Below, in pieces: positions 1 through 5,797 of a stretch of 6,131 bases of DNA. The notes under the pieces are model-generated. The model saw nothing but the letters and a program-made list of their open reading frames with translations, was not told where the DNA came from and did not search any database. This DNA is from Ahrensia sp. (GTDB lineage: Bacteria; Pseudomonadota; Alphaproteobacteria; Rhizobiales; Rhizobiaceae), in assembly GCA_024639025.1 (NCBI GenBank), contig JAHEJF010000127.1, positions 1 to 6,131 on the forward strand. Reading direction: 5' to 3'. Made by a program: the position numbers and the translations under genes. The first letter of the stretch is position 1. Every line of letters starts with the position of its first letter.

Positions 1-636
1 GCAGATCAGTCCTACAATATTGAGGGAACAGTCAAAGCGGCTGGGGTCGCAAGGCTTTTCTCATCGGTCACAGGATCACTCAAGGCCCAGGGCACAATAA
101 CAACTGACAAGGTAATCGCGCACTCATTTGATGTGAGATATCAGGAGGGCAAGAAGACCAAGCGGACGACACTTTCTTTTTCCGGCGGCAATGTGTCGGC
201 ATTTTCAAATCAGCCGAAAACAAGGAAGCGCGGCCAATGGATAGAACTTCAAGACCAGCACCTCAAACAGGTCCTCGATCCGATCGCAGCCATCTTGGTT
301 CCTGCCAAAACACTCCGGGGCGTTTGCAGCAAAACGCCGAAAGTATTCGATGGTGCCATGCGGGCTGACTTCCCAATGCGATATGTGCGTACAATTCCGT
401 TCTCAACACGGGGATTTAAAGGCGATGCAGTGACATGCAGGGCCAAATTCAAACCCGTTGCAGGATACAACCAACGCAAAAAAGACATCTCGTGGATGCG
501 TGACGAAGGGTTTATCGACATCAGTTTCGCACCGATTGGCAACACCGGTATCTTTGCGCCTGTTGTCGCCAAGATAAAGACCCGCTTAGGAATGGCGACA
601 ATCCGTGCAAAAAGATTTGAGACATTGACTAAATAG
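1..636 (+). CDS. DUF3108 domain-containing protein, 3' part (5' end outside window)
   Basis: The open frame runs from the first base to a TAG at 634-636, giving 211 visible residues, so the start and any signal peptide lie upstream of the window. An in-frame GTG at 133 could be called as a start, but the reading upstream of it (beginning ADQSYNIEGTVKAAG) continues the same beta-rich protein and is clearly coding. Recognisable DUF3108 marks are the DPIAAILVP segment (visible residues about 93-101), a cysteine at about 109 followed by KVFDGAMRADF, and a second cysteine at about 146 followed by RAKFKPVAGY. The family is usually exported to the periplasm; the two spaced cysteines would suit a disulfide there (inference). 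The function is not known. The alternation of short hydrophobic and polar stretches suggests a beta-sheet fold. It lies 23 bases ahead of the transporter gene on the same strand, with no terminator-like hairpin between, so co-transcription is possible. Confidence 0.85.
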   Translation, partial: ADQSYNIEGTVKAAGVARLFSSVTGSLKAQGTITTDKVIAHSFDVRYQEGKKTKRTTLSFSGGNVSAFSNQPKTRKRGQWIELQDQHLKQVLDPIAAILVPAKTLRGVCSKTPKVFDGAMRADFPMRYVRTIPFSTRGFKGDAVTCRAKFKPVAGYNQRKKDISWMRDEGFIDISFAPIGNTGIFAPVVAKIKTRLGMATIRAKRFETLTK

Positions 637-659
637 CCTGATCTGCGCAAATCCGCAAA

Positions 660-1547
660 ATGGATCAACAGGACGTGACCGCCAGGAAAAAAGCGACGCT
701 GCTCGGATTTGTTGCTGTATTGATGTGGTCTCTCTTGGCCCTGTTTACGGCAAAAGCCGGCAATGTGCCGCCATTTCAACTTGCTGCTTTCACTTTTTTC
801 ATCGGCACAATTGTCGGATTGATTTGGTTGTTTTTGGCAAAGCCCAAACACGCCGGAAAGCCGATGGCAATACATAAGCTTTTTCTCGGCGGCCTGGGGC
901 TTTTCGCCTACCACGCGCTGTATTTTGCCGCCCTGCAGAGCGCGCCGACGGCCGAAGCGAGCCTGATAGCGTATTTGTGGCCCCTGCTCATCGTCGTTTT
1001 CAGTGCACTGCTGCCTGGTGAAAAGCTGATGGGACATCATATATTGGGTGCATTGCTGGGGTTTGCGGGCGCTGCAATCATTATCGCAGGTGGGCGAGAC
1101 CTTCAGATCAATTCTGATGCCATATTCGGCTATGCACTCGCCTTGCTTGCAGCCTTTACCTGGACCACTTACTCGCTGTTATCACGTCGAATGCCAGACA
1201 TGCCGACGCAAAGCGTAATCGCGTATTGCGCGATCACGACCGTGCTTTCAATTTTGGCCCATGGCTTGTTTGAAACCACGGTCTGGCCAACGAAACCTGT
1301 TCAATGGCTCTCCATATTCGGGCTGGGCCTGTTACCAGTCGGTGCTGCATTCTATGTTTGGGACCATGGAATGAAGCACGGTGATATCCAAATCATAGGC
1401 GCATCCAGCTATGCGGCGCCCCTTTTCTCCACCATCATTTTGATCCTTTTTGGTGCGGCCCAGTTCACTTGGACCATCGCCATTGCTTGCATTTTGATCA
1501 CTTTCGGCGCCCTGCTGGCCGCAAAGAACATGATTTTCAAAACCTGA
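660..1547 (+). CDS. DMT-superfamily (EamA) transporter, YddG-like, probable exporter
   Basis: This 295-residue inner-membrane protein has the usual length and two-repeat layout of drug/metabolite transporters: two EamA halves (about residues 12-145 and 153-290), each with about five hydrophobic segments. Similarity by eye to the aromatic amino acid exporter YddG is more than generic: KATLLGFVAVLMWS at 11-24 matches the YddG N-terminus, AYLWPLLIVVFSALLPGEK at 104-122 matches its NYLWP region, AAFTWTTYSLLSRR at 164-177 starts the second repeat, and VWDHGMKHGDIQIIGASSY at 233-251 matches its WNxGxxHGN region. Export of aromatic amino acids or a related metabolite is therefore a reasonable inference, not shown. 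The ATG at 660 lacks a clear Shine-Dalgarno site, but it leaves a short basic N-terminus (ARKK) before helix 1 as in YddG; the next in-frame ATG (723) would cut into helix 1. The TGA stop directly abuts the stop of the convergent cupin gene. Confidence 0.9.
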   Translation: MDQQDVTARKKATLLGFVAVLMWSLLALFTAKAGNVPPFQLAAFTFFIGTIVGLIWLFLAKPKHAGKPMAIHKLFLGGLGLFAYHALYFAALQSAPTAEASLIAYLWPLLIVVFSALLPGEKLMGHHILGALLGFAGAAIIIAGGRDLQINSDAIFGYALALLAAFTWTTYSLLSRRMPDMPTQSVIAYCAITTVLSILAHGLFETTVWPTKPVQWLSIFGLGLLPVGAAFYVWDHGMKHGDIQIIGASSYAAPLFSTIILILFGAAQFTWTIAIACILITFGALLAAKNMIFKT

Positions 1548-1550
1548 TCA
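1545..1550. other. Back-to-back stop codons of transporter and cupin genes (TGATCA)
   Basis: The transporter ends with TGA at 1545-1547. The cupin on the other strand ends with TGA read from 1550 to 1548. The two stops are immediately adjacent and make the six-base palindrome TGATCA, with no intergenic base. Any terminator for either gene must lie within the other gene's coding sequence. Confidence 0.9.
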
Positions 1551-2000
1551 TCTACTTGCGGCCGGACGTGGCGTGGGCCGCCAATCCGGTTCCGCCAGCT
1601 CAAAAGACGAAAACTCAAACCCCGGCGCCACGGTGCAGCCAACCAGTGTCCAGTGACCCAAACTGGTCGCGGTTTGCCACCAGTTGGCGGGTACAACAAT
1701 CTGGGGCCGCTCACCGGTGCCCAAATTCATACCCAGTCGGAAAGATTGAGCGTCATGGCCATTGGATGAAAGCGTCAGCGAAAGTGGTGCGCCGGCATAG
1801 TAATGCCAAACCTCAGCAGCATCGCATACACGATGCCAATGTGATGTCTCGCCAGCTTCAAGTAAAAAGTATATTGCGGTTGAATGACCGCGGCCCGGCT
1901 CACCCGAGACATCACGAAAAGTCTCTACATAATGCCCGCCCTCCGGATGAGGCTGCATTTTGAGCATTTGGCGAATTTGTGCAGCATCAAGTTCGTTCAT
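1548..2000 (-). CDS. Cupin domain protein of the DUF985 (Cupin_5) family
   Basis: The 150-residue protein is a typical single-domain DUF985 cupin. Family marks in order are LKMQPHPEGGHYVETFRD (13-30), STAIYFLLEAGETSHWHRV (40-58), EVWHYYAG (63-70), VVPANWWQTA (102-111) and VGCTVAPGFEF (120-130). H54, H56 and E63 sit where cupin motif 1 carries metal or ligand contacts, and H66 follows in WHYYAG. Members form beta-barrel dimers; some have been linked to sugar-nucleotide epimerase-like folds, but no general activity is established, so I assign none. The start at 2000 is well supported by a GGAG ribosome site six bases upstream and by a conserved-looking N-terminus leading straight into the PHPEGG motif. 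It is transcribed away from the methyltransferase gene and converges on the transporter gene. It is probably soluble and cytoplasmic, with no signal peptide. Confidence 0.92.
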   Translation of the reverse strand: MNELDAAQIRQMLKMQPHPEGGHYVETFRDVSGEPGRGHSTAIYFLLEAGETSHWHRVCDAAEVWHYYAGAPLSLTLSSNGHDAQSFRLGMNLGTGERPQIVVPANWWQTATSLGHWTLVGCTVAPGFEFSSFELAEPDWRPTPRPAASR

Positions 2001-2006
2001 TTTACA

Positions 2007-2010
2007 CTCC
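2007..2010 (-). promoter_or_regulatory. Shine-Dalgarno site of the cupin gene
   Basis: GGAG on the minus strand (CTCC on the plus strand), six bases before the ATG at 2000-1998. It is the clearest ribosome binding site in the window and fixes the start of the cupin. Confidence 0.7.
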
Positions 2011-2089
2011 GAAACCGGTCATTTTTCTTACTCTGCCCTATTCACCAATTGCCTCCAAGGCGCAAATAGTCTTTGTTGCATGGGGCTAT

Positions 2090-2093
2090 GGAG
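2090..2093 (+). promoter_or_regulatory. Possible Shine-Dalgarno site of the methyltransferase gene
   Basis: GGAG lies ten bases before the ATG at 2104, slightly long but usable spacing. It supports the start at 2104 over the in-frame ATG at 2080, which has no purine-rich sequence in front of it. Confidence 0.45.
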
Positions 2094-2103
2094 TGTGAAC
2101 CAA

Positions 2104-2835
2104 ATGCACAATGACATCGTTGAGATGCGTGCCTTTTATCAATCCGCATTGGGCCAGCGTGCAAATCATGCTTTGGCGACGGCACTGATGAGGATTTGGG
2201 AGCCGATAGCGAATGAACGGCTGGTTGGCATTGGCTATACACGCCCATGGCTAGAGCGCTTTGAACCAGATACCCAAGTGGCCATGTCGTTCATGCTTGC
2301 TGCGCAAGGTGCAGCCCGATGGCCGCGCCAGGGCCCTTCCCGCACCGCCTTGGTATTTGATGAAGAGTTGCCTCTGATGGACAGCTCCATTGATCGCATT
2401 CTTGCCATTCATTCACTCGAGCATGCTGAAAACCCACGCGAGACGCTGATGGAGTTCTGGCGTGTATTGGCGCCCAACGGCCGTTTATTGATCGTCGTAC
2501 CCAACCGGCGCGGCGTATGGGCGCGTGTTGAAACCACCCCGTTCGGTACTGGCCGACCCTTTTCGCGCGGACAATTGCTAAAATTGCTCCGGGAAACCAA
2601 CTTTACCGCTTCAGCTGAAACAGAAGCGCTGTTTTTCCCACCCAGTCGACGTTTTCTGGCGGTAAAAATGTCGAGCAAGATCGAGAGGTTTGGGCTCAAT
2701 TTCTGGCCGATGTTCGGCGGTGCCATCATCATTGAGGCGCAAAAGCGCATGTATCAGGGGCTCCCGGTTGCAGAACGACAGTCACGCCGCGTTTTTGTCC
2801 CCGCACTCGCACCGCAGGGCCTCAACAGGAAGTAA
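2104..2835 (+). CDS. Class I SAM-dependent methyltransferase-like protein (Methyltransf_11 type), substrate unknown
   Basis: The 243-residue protein has a Rossmann methyltransferase core. VGIGY at 41-45 occupies the place of the glycine-rich SAM motif I but is degenerate, having G42-x-G44 and then no third glycine. DEELPLMDSSIDRILAIHSL at 86-105 is the usual acidic loop plus post-motif strand, and EFWRVLAPNGRLLIVVPN at 117-134 is the characteristic RVLxPxGRL strand. The tail carries RGVWARVETTPFGTGRPFSR (136-155) and EAQKRMYQGLP (211-221), which I recall as conserved in proteins encoded beside hisC/tyrA in Hyphomicrobiales. Start choice: MHNDIVEMRAFYQ fits the family's N-terminus (MHxDIVDLRxFY, from memory) and has a GGAG upstream; an in-frame ATG at 2080 and the open frame back to 1960 look non-coding. 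It is the first rightward gene of the aromatic cluster, 95 bases before the chorismate mutase. Cytoplasmic. Methylation activity and substrate are unproven; some such proteins bind SAM poorly. Confidence 0.85.
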   Translation: MHNDIVEMRAFYQSALGQRANHALATALMRIWEPIANERLVGIGYTRPWLERFEPDTQVAMSFMLAAQGAARWPRQGPSRTALVFDEELPLMDSSIDRILAIHSLEHAENPRETLMEFWRVLAPNGRLLIVVPNRRGVWARVETTPFGTGRPFSRGQLLKLLRETNFTASAETEALFFPPSRRFLAVKMSSKIERFGLNFWPMFGGAIIIEAQKRMYQGLPVAERQSRRVFVPALAPQGLNRK

Positions 2836-2870
2836 AGTTCCTGTACGCAGCAAAAGCATGATGATTCACT

Positions 2871-2899
2871 TTGCTTTTCCATCAACTTGATCTTAAAAA
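2871..2899 (+). promoter_or_regulatory. Possible promoter in the gap before the chorismate mutase gene
   Basis: The 95-base gap 2836-2930 is the longest inside the rightward gene set. It holds TTGCTT at 2871-2876 and TAAAAA at 2894-2899 with a 17-base spacer, a weak match to a housekeeping promoter. Transcription would start about 25 bases before the ATG at 2931. The match is poor (TTG plus a 4/6 -10 box) and may be chance. No riboswitch or attenuator-like tandem hairpins with a leader peptide were seen in the gap. Confidence 0.25.
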
Positions 2900-2930
2900 A
2901 CAGCAACTTCCTTGAAACCGAGTTCGGCTA

Positions 2931-3722
2931 ATGGACGGCAAATTGCAAAACAATCCGCAACGGCTCACCGAATTGCGTGGAAAAATCGATGCTGTTGATG
3001 AATCCATTCATCACCTGCTGATGCAGCGGGCCAACGTCATCGACGAACTCATCAAGGTCAAGGGGGCGGCAACAAAGAAGGGCGCTGCATTTTGGCCGGG
3101 TCGTGAGGCCAGCATGATGTCAACGCTCGCACAGCGTCACACTGGTTCCTTGCCCTTGGGTATGGTCGTCCATATTTGGCGGGATATCATTTCGACATTT
3201 ACTTATTTGCAGGCCAACTACACGGTGCATCTCAGCGGCCAAGGCGACACCGATGTGATTCGAGACATGGCGCGTTTCCAGTTTGGTTTCACCGTGCCAT
3301 TTCAATCCCACACGGACGCCCAATCAGCCCTTCAGGCTGCCATTGATGAGGGCAACGCGCTGGTTGTATTGGCCTTGAGTGGACAAAGCTGCTGGTGGCA
3401 GCATCTGAACAGTGCCAATGGCTTCGGCATTATGGCCCGTTTGCCGGTGATCGGCACTGGGAAACCGCAGCTTGACGCATTTGTTGTCGCCCCCCCGATC
3501 TCCGATCCCGTACCATTTGATTGGCGCGCCTATACTGGAACAATTGCCGACCAAAACCAGCTCGACGATTGGACCGGTGGTGAAACTCTTGCAATCGAGC
3601 CAGGCGATGACGGCAAGCTGCATGCGCTTATCGCAATTGCAGAAGGCGGCACTGCGCCAAAGAGCCTGCTCGACATTCGGGCCGTTGGAGGGTATTTCGC
3701 TCCGGTAGCTCAATCAGGTTAA
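2931..3722 (+). CDS. Chorismate mutase (AroQ type) with extra C-terminal domain
   Basis: It catalyses chorismate to prephenate, the branch to tyrosine and phenylalanine. Residues about 10-97 form the all-helical AroQ domain. Aligning by eye to the E. coli P-protein mutase, R16, R33, K44, R58, E59 and Q94 correspond to Arg11, Arg28, Lys39, Arg51, Glu52 and Gln88, so the chorismate site is largely intact; Asp48 is replaced by W55 and Ser84 by F90. Residues 98-263 are an additional region, with [14 protein letters not shown] (111-124), CWWQHL (154-159), [10 protein letters not shown] (166-175), AFVVAPP (183-189) and [12 protein letters not shown] (248-259). This is in the place where prephenate dehydratase and ACT domains follow in PheA, but I see no intact dehydratase TRF or ACT GALV/ESRP motif. 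The length matches what I recall of Hyphomicrobiales homologues (about 260-300 residues). The start has only a weak GAG eight bases upstream. hisC follows after 23 bases. Confidence 0.9.
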   Translation: MDGKLQNNPQRLTELRGKIDAVDESIHHLLMQRANVIDELIKVKGAATKKGAAFWPGREASMMSTLAQRHTGSLPLGMVVHIWRDIISTFTYLQANYTVHLSGQGDTDVIRDMARFQFGFTVPFQSHTDAQSALQAAIDEGNALVVLALSGQSCWWQHLNSANGFGIMARLPVIGTGKPQLDAFVVAPPISDPVPFDWRAYTGTIADQNQLDDWTGGETLAIEPGDDGKLHALIAIAEGGTAPKSLLDIRAVGGYFAPVAQSG

Positions 3723-3745
3723 GCCTGCTCAATTGGATTCTCGTT

Positions 3746-4858
3746 ATGCGTTCTCAATCGGCCGATCGGCCACATCCACGTGATGGAGTGCTAAAAATCA
3801 ATGCCTACGTACCGGGCAGCGACAAGGCCAATCCAAACGTCAAATTGTACAAGCTCTCATCAAATGAGACCCCCATTGGCCCGAGCCCCGCTGCAATAGA
3901 TGCGTATGAGCAGGTCGCAAAGAACCTGGCGATCTACCCCGATGGTTCCTCCTCAGCGCTGCGACAGGCCATTGCAAAGGCACACGGATTAAATGCGCAA
4001 AACATATTGTGTTCAAATGGCTCGGACGAACTATTGGGCTTGCTTGCAAATATCTATCTGGGGCCAGGCGATGAAGGCATATTCACCGAGCATGGGTTCT
4101 TGGTCTACAAGATCCAAATTCTGGCAGCTGGTGCAACTCCCGTAGTCGTGCCTGAAACCGACCTGTGTGCCAGCGTGGATGCGATTCTGGATGCAGTCAC
4201 AGAACGCACCAAGATTGTCTTTCTGGCTAATCCCAATAACCCCACCGGCACCTATGTGAGCGACTCTGAGGTGCGGCGATTGCAGGAAAATCTGCCACCT
4301 AATGTGCTTTTGGTCATTGATGCCGCCTATGCAGAATATGTCCGTCGTAACGATTATGCCGCAGGTATAGAACTTGTATCGGCAAACCAGAACGTTGTGA
4401 TGACACGAACATTCTCCAAAATTCACGGCCTTGCTGCACTCCGGATCGGTTGGATGTATGCGCCCGAGCACGTTGTTGATGCCGTCAACCGGGTCAGGGG
4501 TCCTTTCAATGTCAACGCTGCCGCCATAGCGGCGGGTGCAGCTGCCATTTCAGATCGAGCCCATGTGGACAAGGCAATCGAGCATAACGAAACTTGGCTG
4601 CCCAAGCTTACCCAGGCATTTGAGAATATTGGTTTGAAAGTGACACCCAGCGTCGGCAATTTCCTATTGGTCCATTTCCCCGATGACCAGTCTGAGAAAA
4701 GCGCCAAGGCGGCCAACGAATTTCTGATCGATCGCGGATTTGTTCTGCGCTTGGTCGGAGCCTATGGCTTGCCCAATGCCTTGCGTATGTCTGTCGGCAC
4801 TCAAGAGGCCAATCAAGGTGTCATCGTGGCACTAACCCAATTCATGAAGAACGACTGA
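3746..4858 (+). CDS. hisC: Histidinol-phosphate aminotransferase family (HisC), likely aromatic aminotransferase role
   Basis: A 370-residue PLP-dependent fold-type I aminotransferase of normal HisC length. Visible motifs: [14 protein letters not shown] (35-48) with the substrate-site Asn40, [14 protein letters not shown] (64-77), SNGSDELL (90-97) for the PLP phosphate, ANPNNPTGT (161-169) with Asn165, IDAAYAEY (191-198) with Asp192 facing the pyridine nitrogen and Tyr195, [17 protein letters not shown] (220-236) with the Schiff-base Lys225 and phosphate-binding Arg233, and ALRMSVGT (345-352) with the carboxylate-binding Arg347. HisC converts imidazole-acetol phosphate and glutamate to histidinol phosphate; many HisC enzymes also transaminate aromatic keto acids. 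Placement between chorismate mutase and tyrA, with no other his gene in view, suggests a tyrosine/phenylalanine role (inference). Start: ATG 3746 with weak GGA eight bases upstream. tyrA begins three bases after the stop, indicating coupled translation. Cytoplasmic. Confidence 0.95.
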   Translation: MRSQSADRPHPRDGVLKINAYVPGSDKANPNVKLYKLSSNETPIGPSPAAIDAYEQVAKNLAIYPDGSSSALRQAIAKAHGLNAQNILCSNGSDELLGLLANIYLGPGDEGIFTEHGFLVYKIQILAAGATPVVVPETDLCASVDAILDAVTERTKIVFLANPNNPTGTYVSDSEVRRLQENLPPNVLLVIDAAYAEYVRRNDYAAGIELVSANQNVVMTRTFSKIHGLAALRIGWMYAPEHVVDAVNRVRGPFNVNAAAIAAGAAAISDRAHVDKAIEHNETWLPKLTQAFENIGLKVTPSVGNFLLVHFPDDQSEKSAKAANEFLIDRGFVLRLVGAYGLPNALRMSVGTQEANQGVIVALTQFMKND

Positions 4859-4861
4859 CAC

Positions 4862-5797
4862 ATGCCTCTTTCACAACCCATGTTTGACCGTGTTGCGCTC
4901 ATTGGTATCGGCTTGATCGGCTCCTCCCTTGCCCGCGTGATGCGTCGTGAAAACATCGCGCGCGAAATATTCATTTCGACTCGCAGCAAAGATACGCTCG
5001 AACGCGCGCGTCAACTTGAACTGGGCGATGCGTATTTTGCGATGGCCTCGGAGGCCGCCAAAGACGCAGACCTTGTCGTCATTTCGGTGCCCGTAGGGGC
5101 ATCAGGCAGCGTCGCCAAGGCGATTGCGCCAAACCTCAAATCAGGAGCAATCGTCACGGATGTAGGTTCCACCAAGACGTCTGTGATCGCACAAATCCAG
5201 CCCGAATTGCCGGAAAACGTCCACTTTGTACCCGGCCACCCCATTGCCGGTACCGAGTATTCCGGCCCAGACTCAGGTTTCGCCGCGTTGTTTGAAGACC
5301 GGTGGTGCATTCTGACCCCACCTGATGGCACAGATGAAAACGCGGTCAAAATGCTGGCCAATTTCTGGCACGCATGCGGGTCCGATGTTGAACTCATGGA
5401 CGCGGCACACCACGATCAGGTGCTGGCCCTGGTGTCGCATCTGCCACAGCTAATCAGCTACAACATCGTTGCGACGGCCTCCGACTTTGAGGATGTCTCC
5501 AAGGCCGAAGTTATCAAGTACTCAGCGTCCGGCTTTCGTGACTTTACGCGCCTGGCTTCATCAGATCCGACGATGTGGCGCGATGTGTGTCTACACAACA
5601 AGGAAGCAGTCTTGGAAATGCTGGCACGGTTTTCTGAGGATCTTTCCTCTTTGCGGGCCAGCATTCGGCGGGGAGATGGCGACTCACTGTTTGACCTATT
5701 CAGTAAGACGCGTTCAATTCGGCGATCAATTATCGAAGCTGGACAAGACATCGATGCGCCAAACTTCGGTCGAACACCCATGGACGAAGAAGACTAA
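4862..5797 (+). CDS. tyrA: Prephenate/arogenate (cyclohexadienyl) dehydrogenase
   Basis: It oxidatively decarboxylates prephenate to 4-hydroxyphenylpyruvate, or arogenate to tyrosine; which one cannot be decided here (the gene is also called tyrC in this group). The 311 residues contain an N-terminal Rossmann domain with GIGLIGSS (15-22) and TDVGSTKTSV (99-108), the catalytic-region motif PGHPIAGTEYSG (124-135) with His126, and the helical dimerisation domain with HHDQVLALVSHLPQ (183-196) and GFRDFTRLASSDPTMWRDV (224-242), whose Arg230 matches the prephenate-binding arginine of the Aquifex enzyme. There is no chorismate mutase fusion and no C-terminal ACT domain, so feedback control through ACT is not expected. 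Strand beta-2 ends in STRS (39-42) without the acidic residue typical of NAD-specific enzymes. The start three bases after hisC lacks a strong ribosome site; Met7 is an alternative, but it has none either. The TAA stop overlaps the stop of the convergent gene. Confidence 0.94.
   Translation: MPLSQPMFDRVALIGIGLIGSSLARVMRRENIAREIFISTRSKDTLERARQLELGDAYFAMASEAAKDADLVVISVPVGASGSVAKAIAPNLKSGAIVTDVGSTKTSVIAQIQPELPENVHFVPGHPIAGTEYSGPDSGFAALFEDRWCILTPPDGTDENAVKMLANFWHACGSDVELMDAAHHDQVLALVSHLPQLISYNIVATASDFEDVSKAEVIKYSASGFRDFTRLASSDPTMWRDVCLHNKEAVLEMLARFSEDLSSLRASIRRGDGDSLFDLFSKTRSIRRSIIEAGQDIDAPNFGRTPMDEED
5794..5797. other. Overlapping stop codons of tyrA and the DUF2125 gene (CTAA)
   Basis: tyrA ends with TAA at 5795-5797. 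The leftward gene ends with TAG read from 5796 to 5794. The stops share two base pairs, so the genes overlap tail to tail and leave no space for a separate terminator. Confidence 0.88.

Larger units (their letters stand above)
2001..2103. other. Divergent intergenic region between cupin and methyltransferase genes
   Basis: These 103 bases separate two genes reading apart, so promoters for both must lie here or inside the flanking genes. I see no confident -35/-10 pair for either direction. The only small structure is GCCT-CCA-AGGC at 2051-2061, a four-base-pair stem with a three-base loop, flanked loosely by TTGC and GCAA. It could be an operator half-site pair or chance. An open frame on the plus strand runs through this region into the methyltransferase but carries no family-like residues before position 2104. 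Confidence 0.4.

Noticed and set aside
133..636. GTG at 133 as the true start of the first gene
   Set aside because: The same frame is open and protein-like back to base 1, and DUF3108 proteins are longer than the 167 residues this start would give.
637..659. TGCG...CGCA repeat between the DUF3108 and transporter genes, as a terminator
   Set aside because: It has only four base pairs and is followed by AAAA rather than a T-run, directly at the next start codon.
249..1040. Long open frame on the minus strand (263 codons) across the DUF3108 and transporter genes
   Set aside because: Its product is rich in R, Q, S and H with no recognisable domain, and it lies antisense to two well-supported genes. 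It is a shadow frame.
1469..1963. Plus-strand open frame of 164 codons antisense to the cupin
   Set aside because: The composition is low-complexity and basic with no family resemblance, whereas the cupin on the other strand has all its family motifs.
1960..2103. Upstream extension of the methyltransferase reading frame, including ATG at 1960 and 2080
   Set aside because: The extension would overlap the cupin start and its residues do not look like the family. MHNDIVEMRAFY at 2104 fits the expected N-terminus and has a GGAG upstream.
2851..2880. Inverted repeat AAAAGC...GCTTTT after the methyltransferase stop, as a terminator
   Set aside because: The stem is six weak base pairs with a 15-base loop and no following T-run, so it would not be a stable intrinsic terminator.
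4031..4471. Minus-strand open frame inside hisC with several cysteines
   Set aside because: It is fully covered by strongly conserved HisC motifs on the plus strand; the cysteines come from the complement of Ala/Thr-rich codons.
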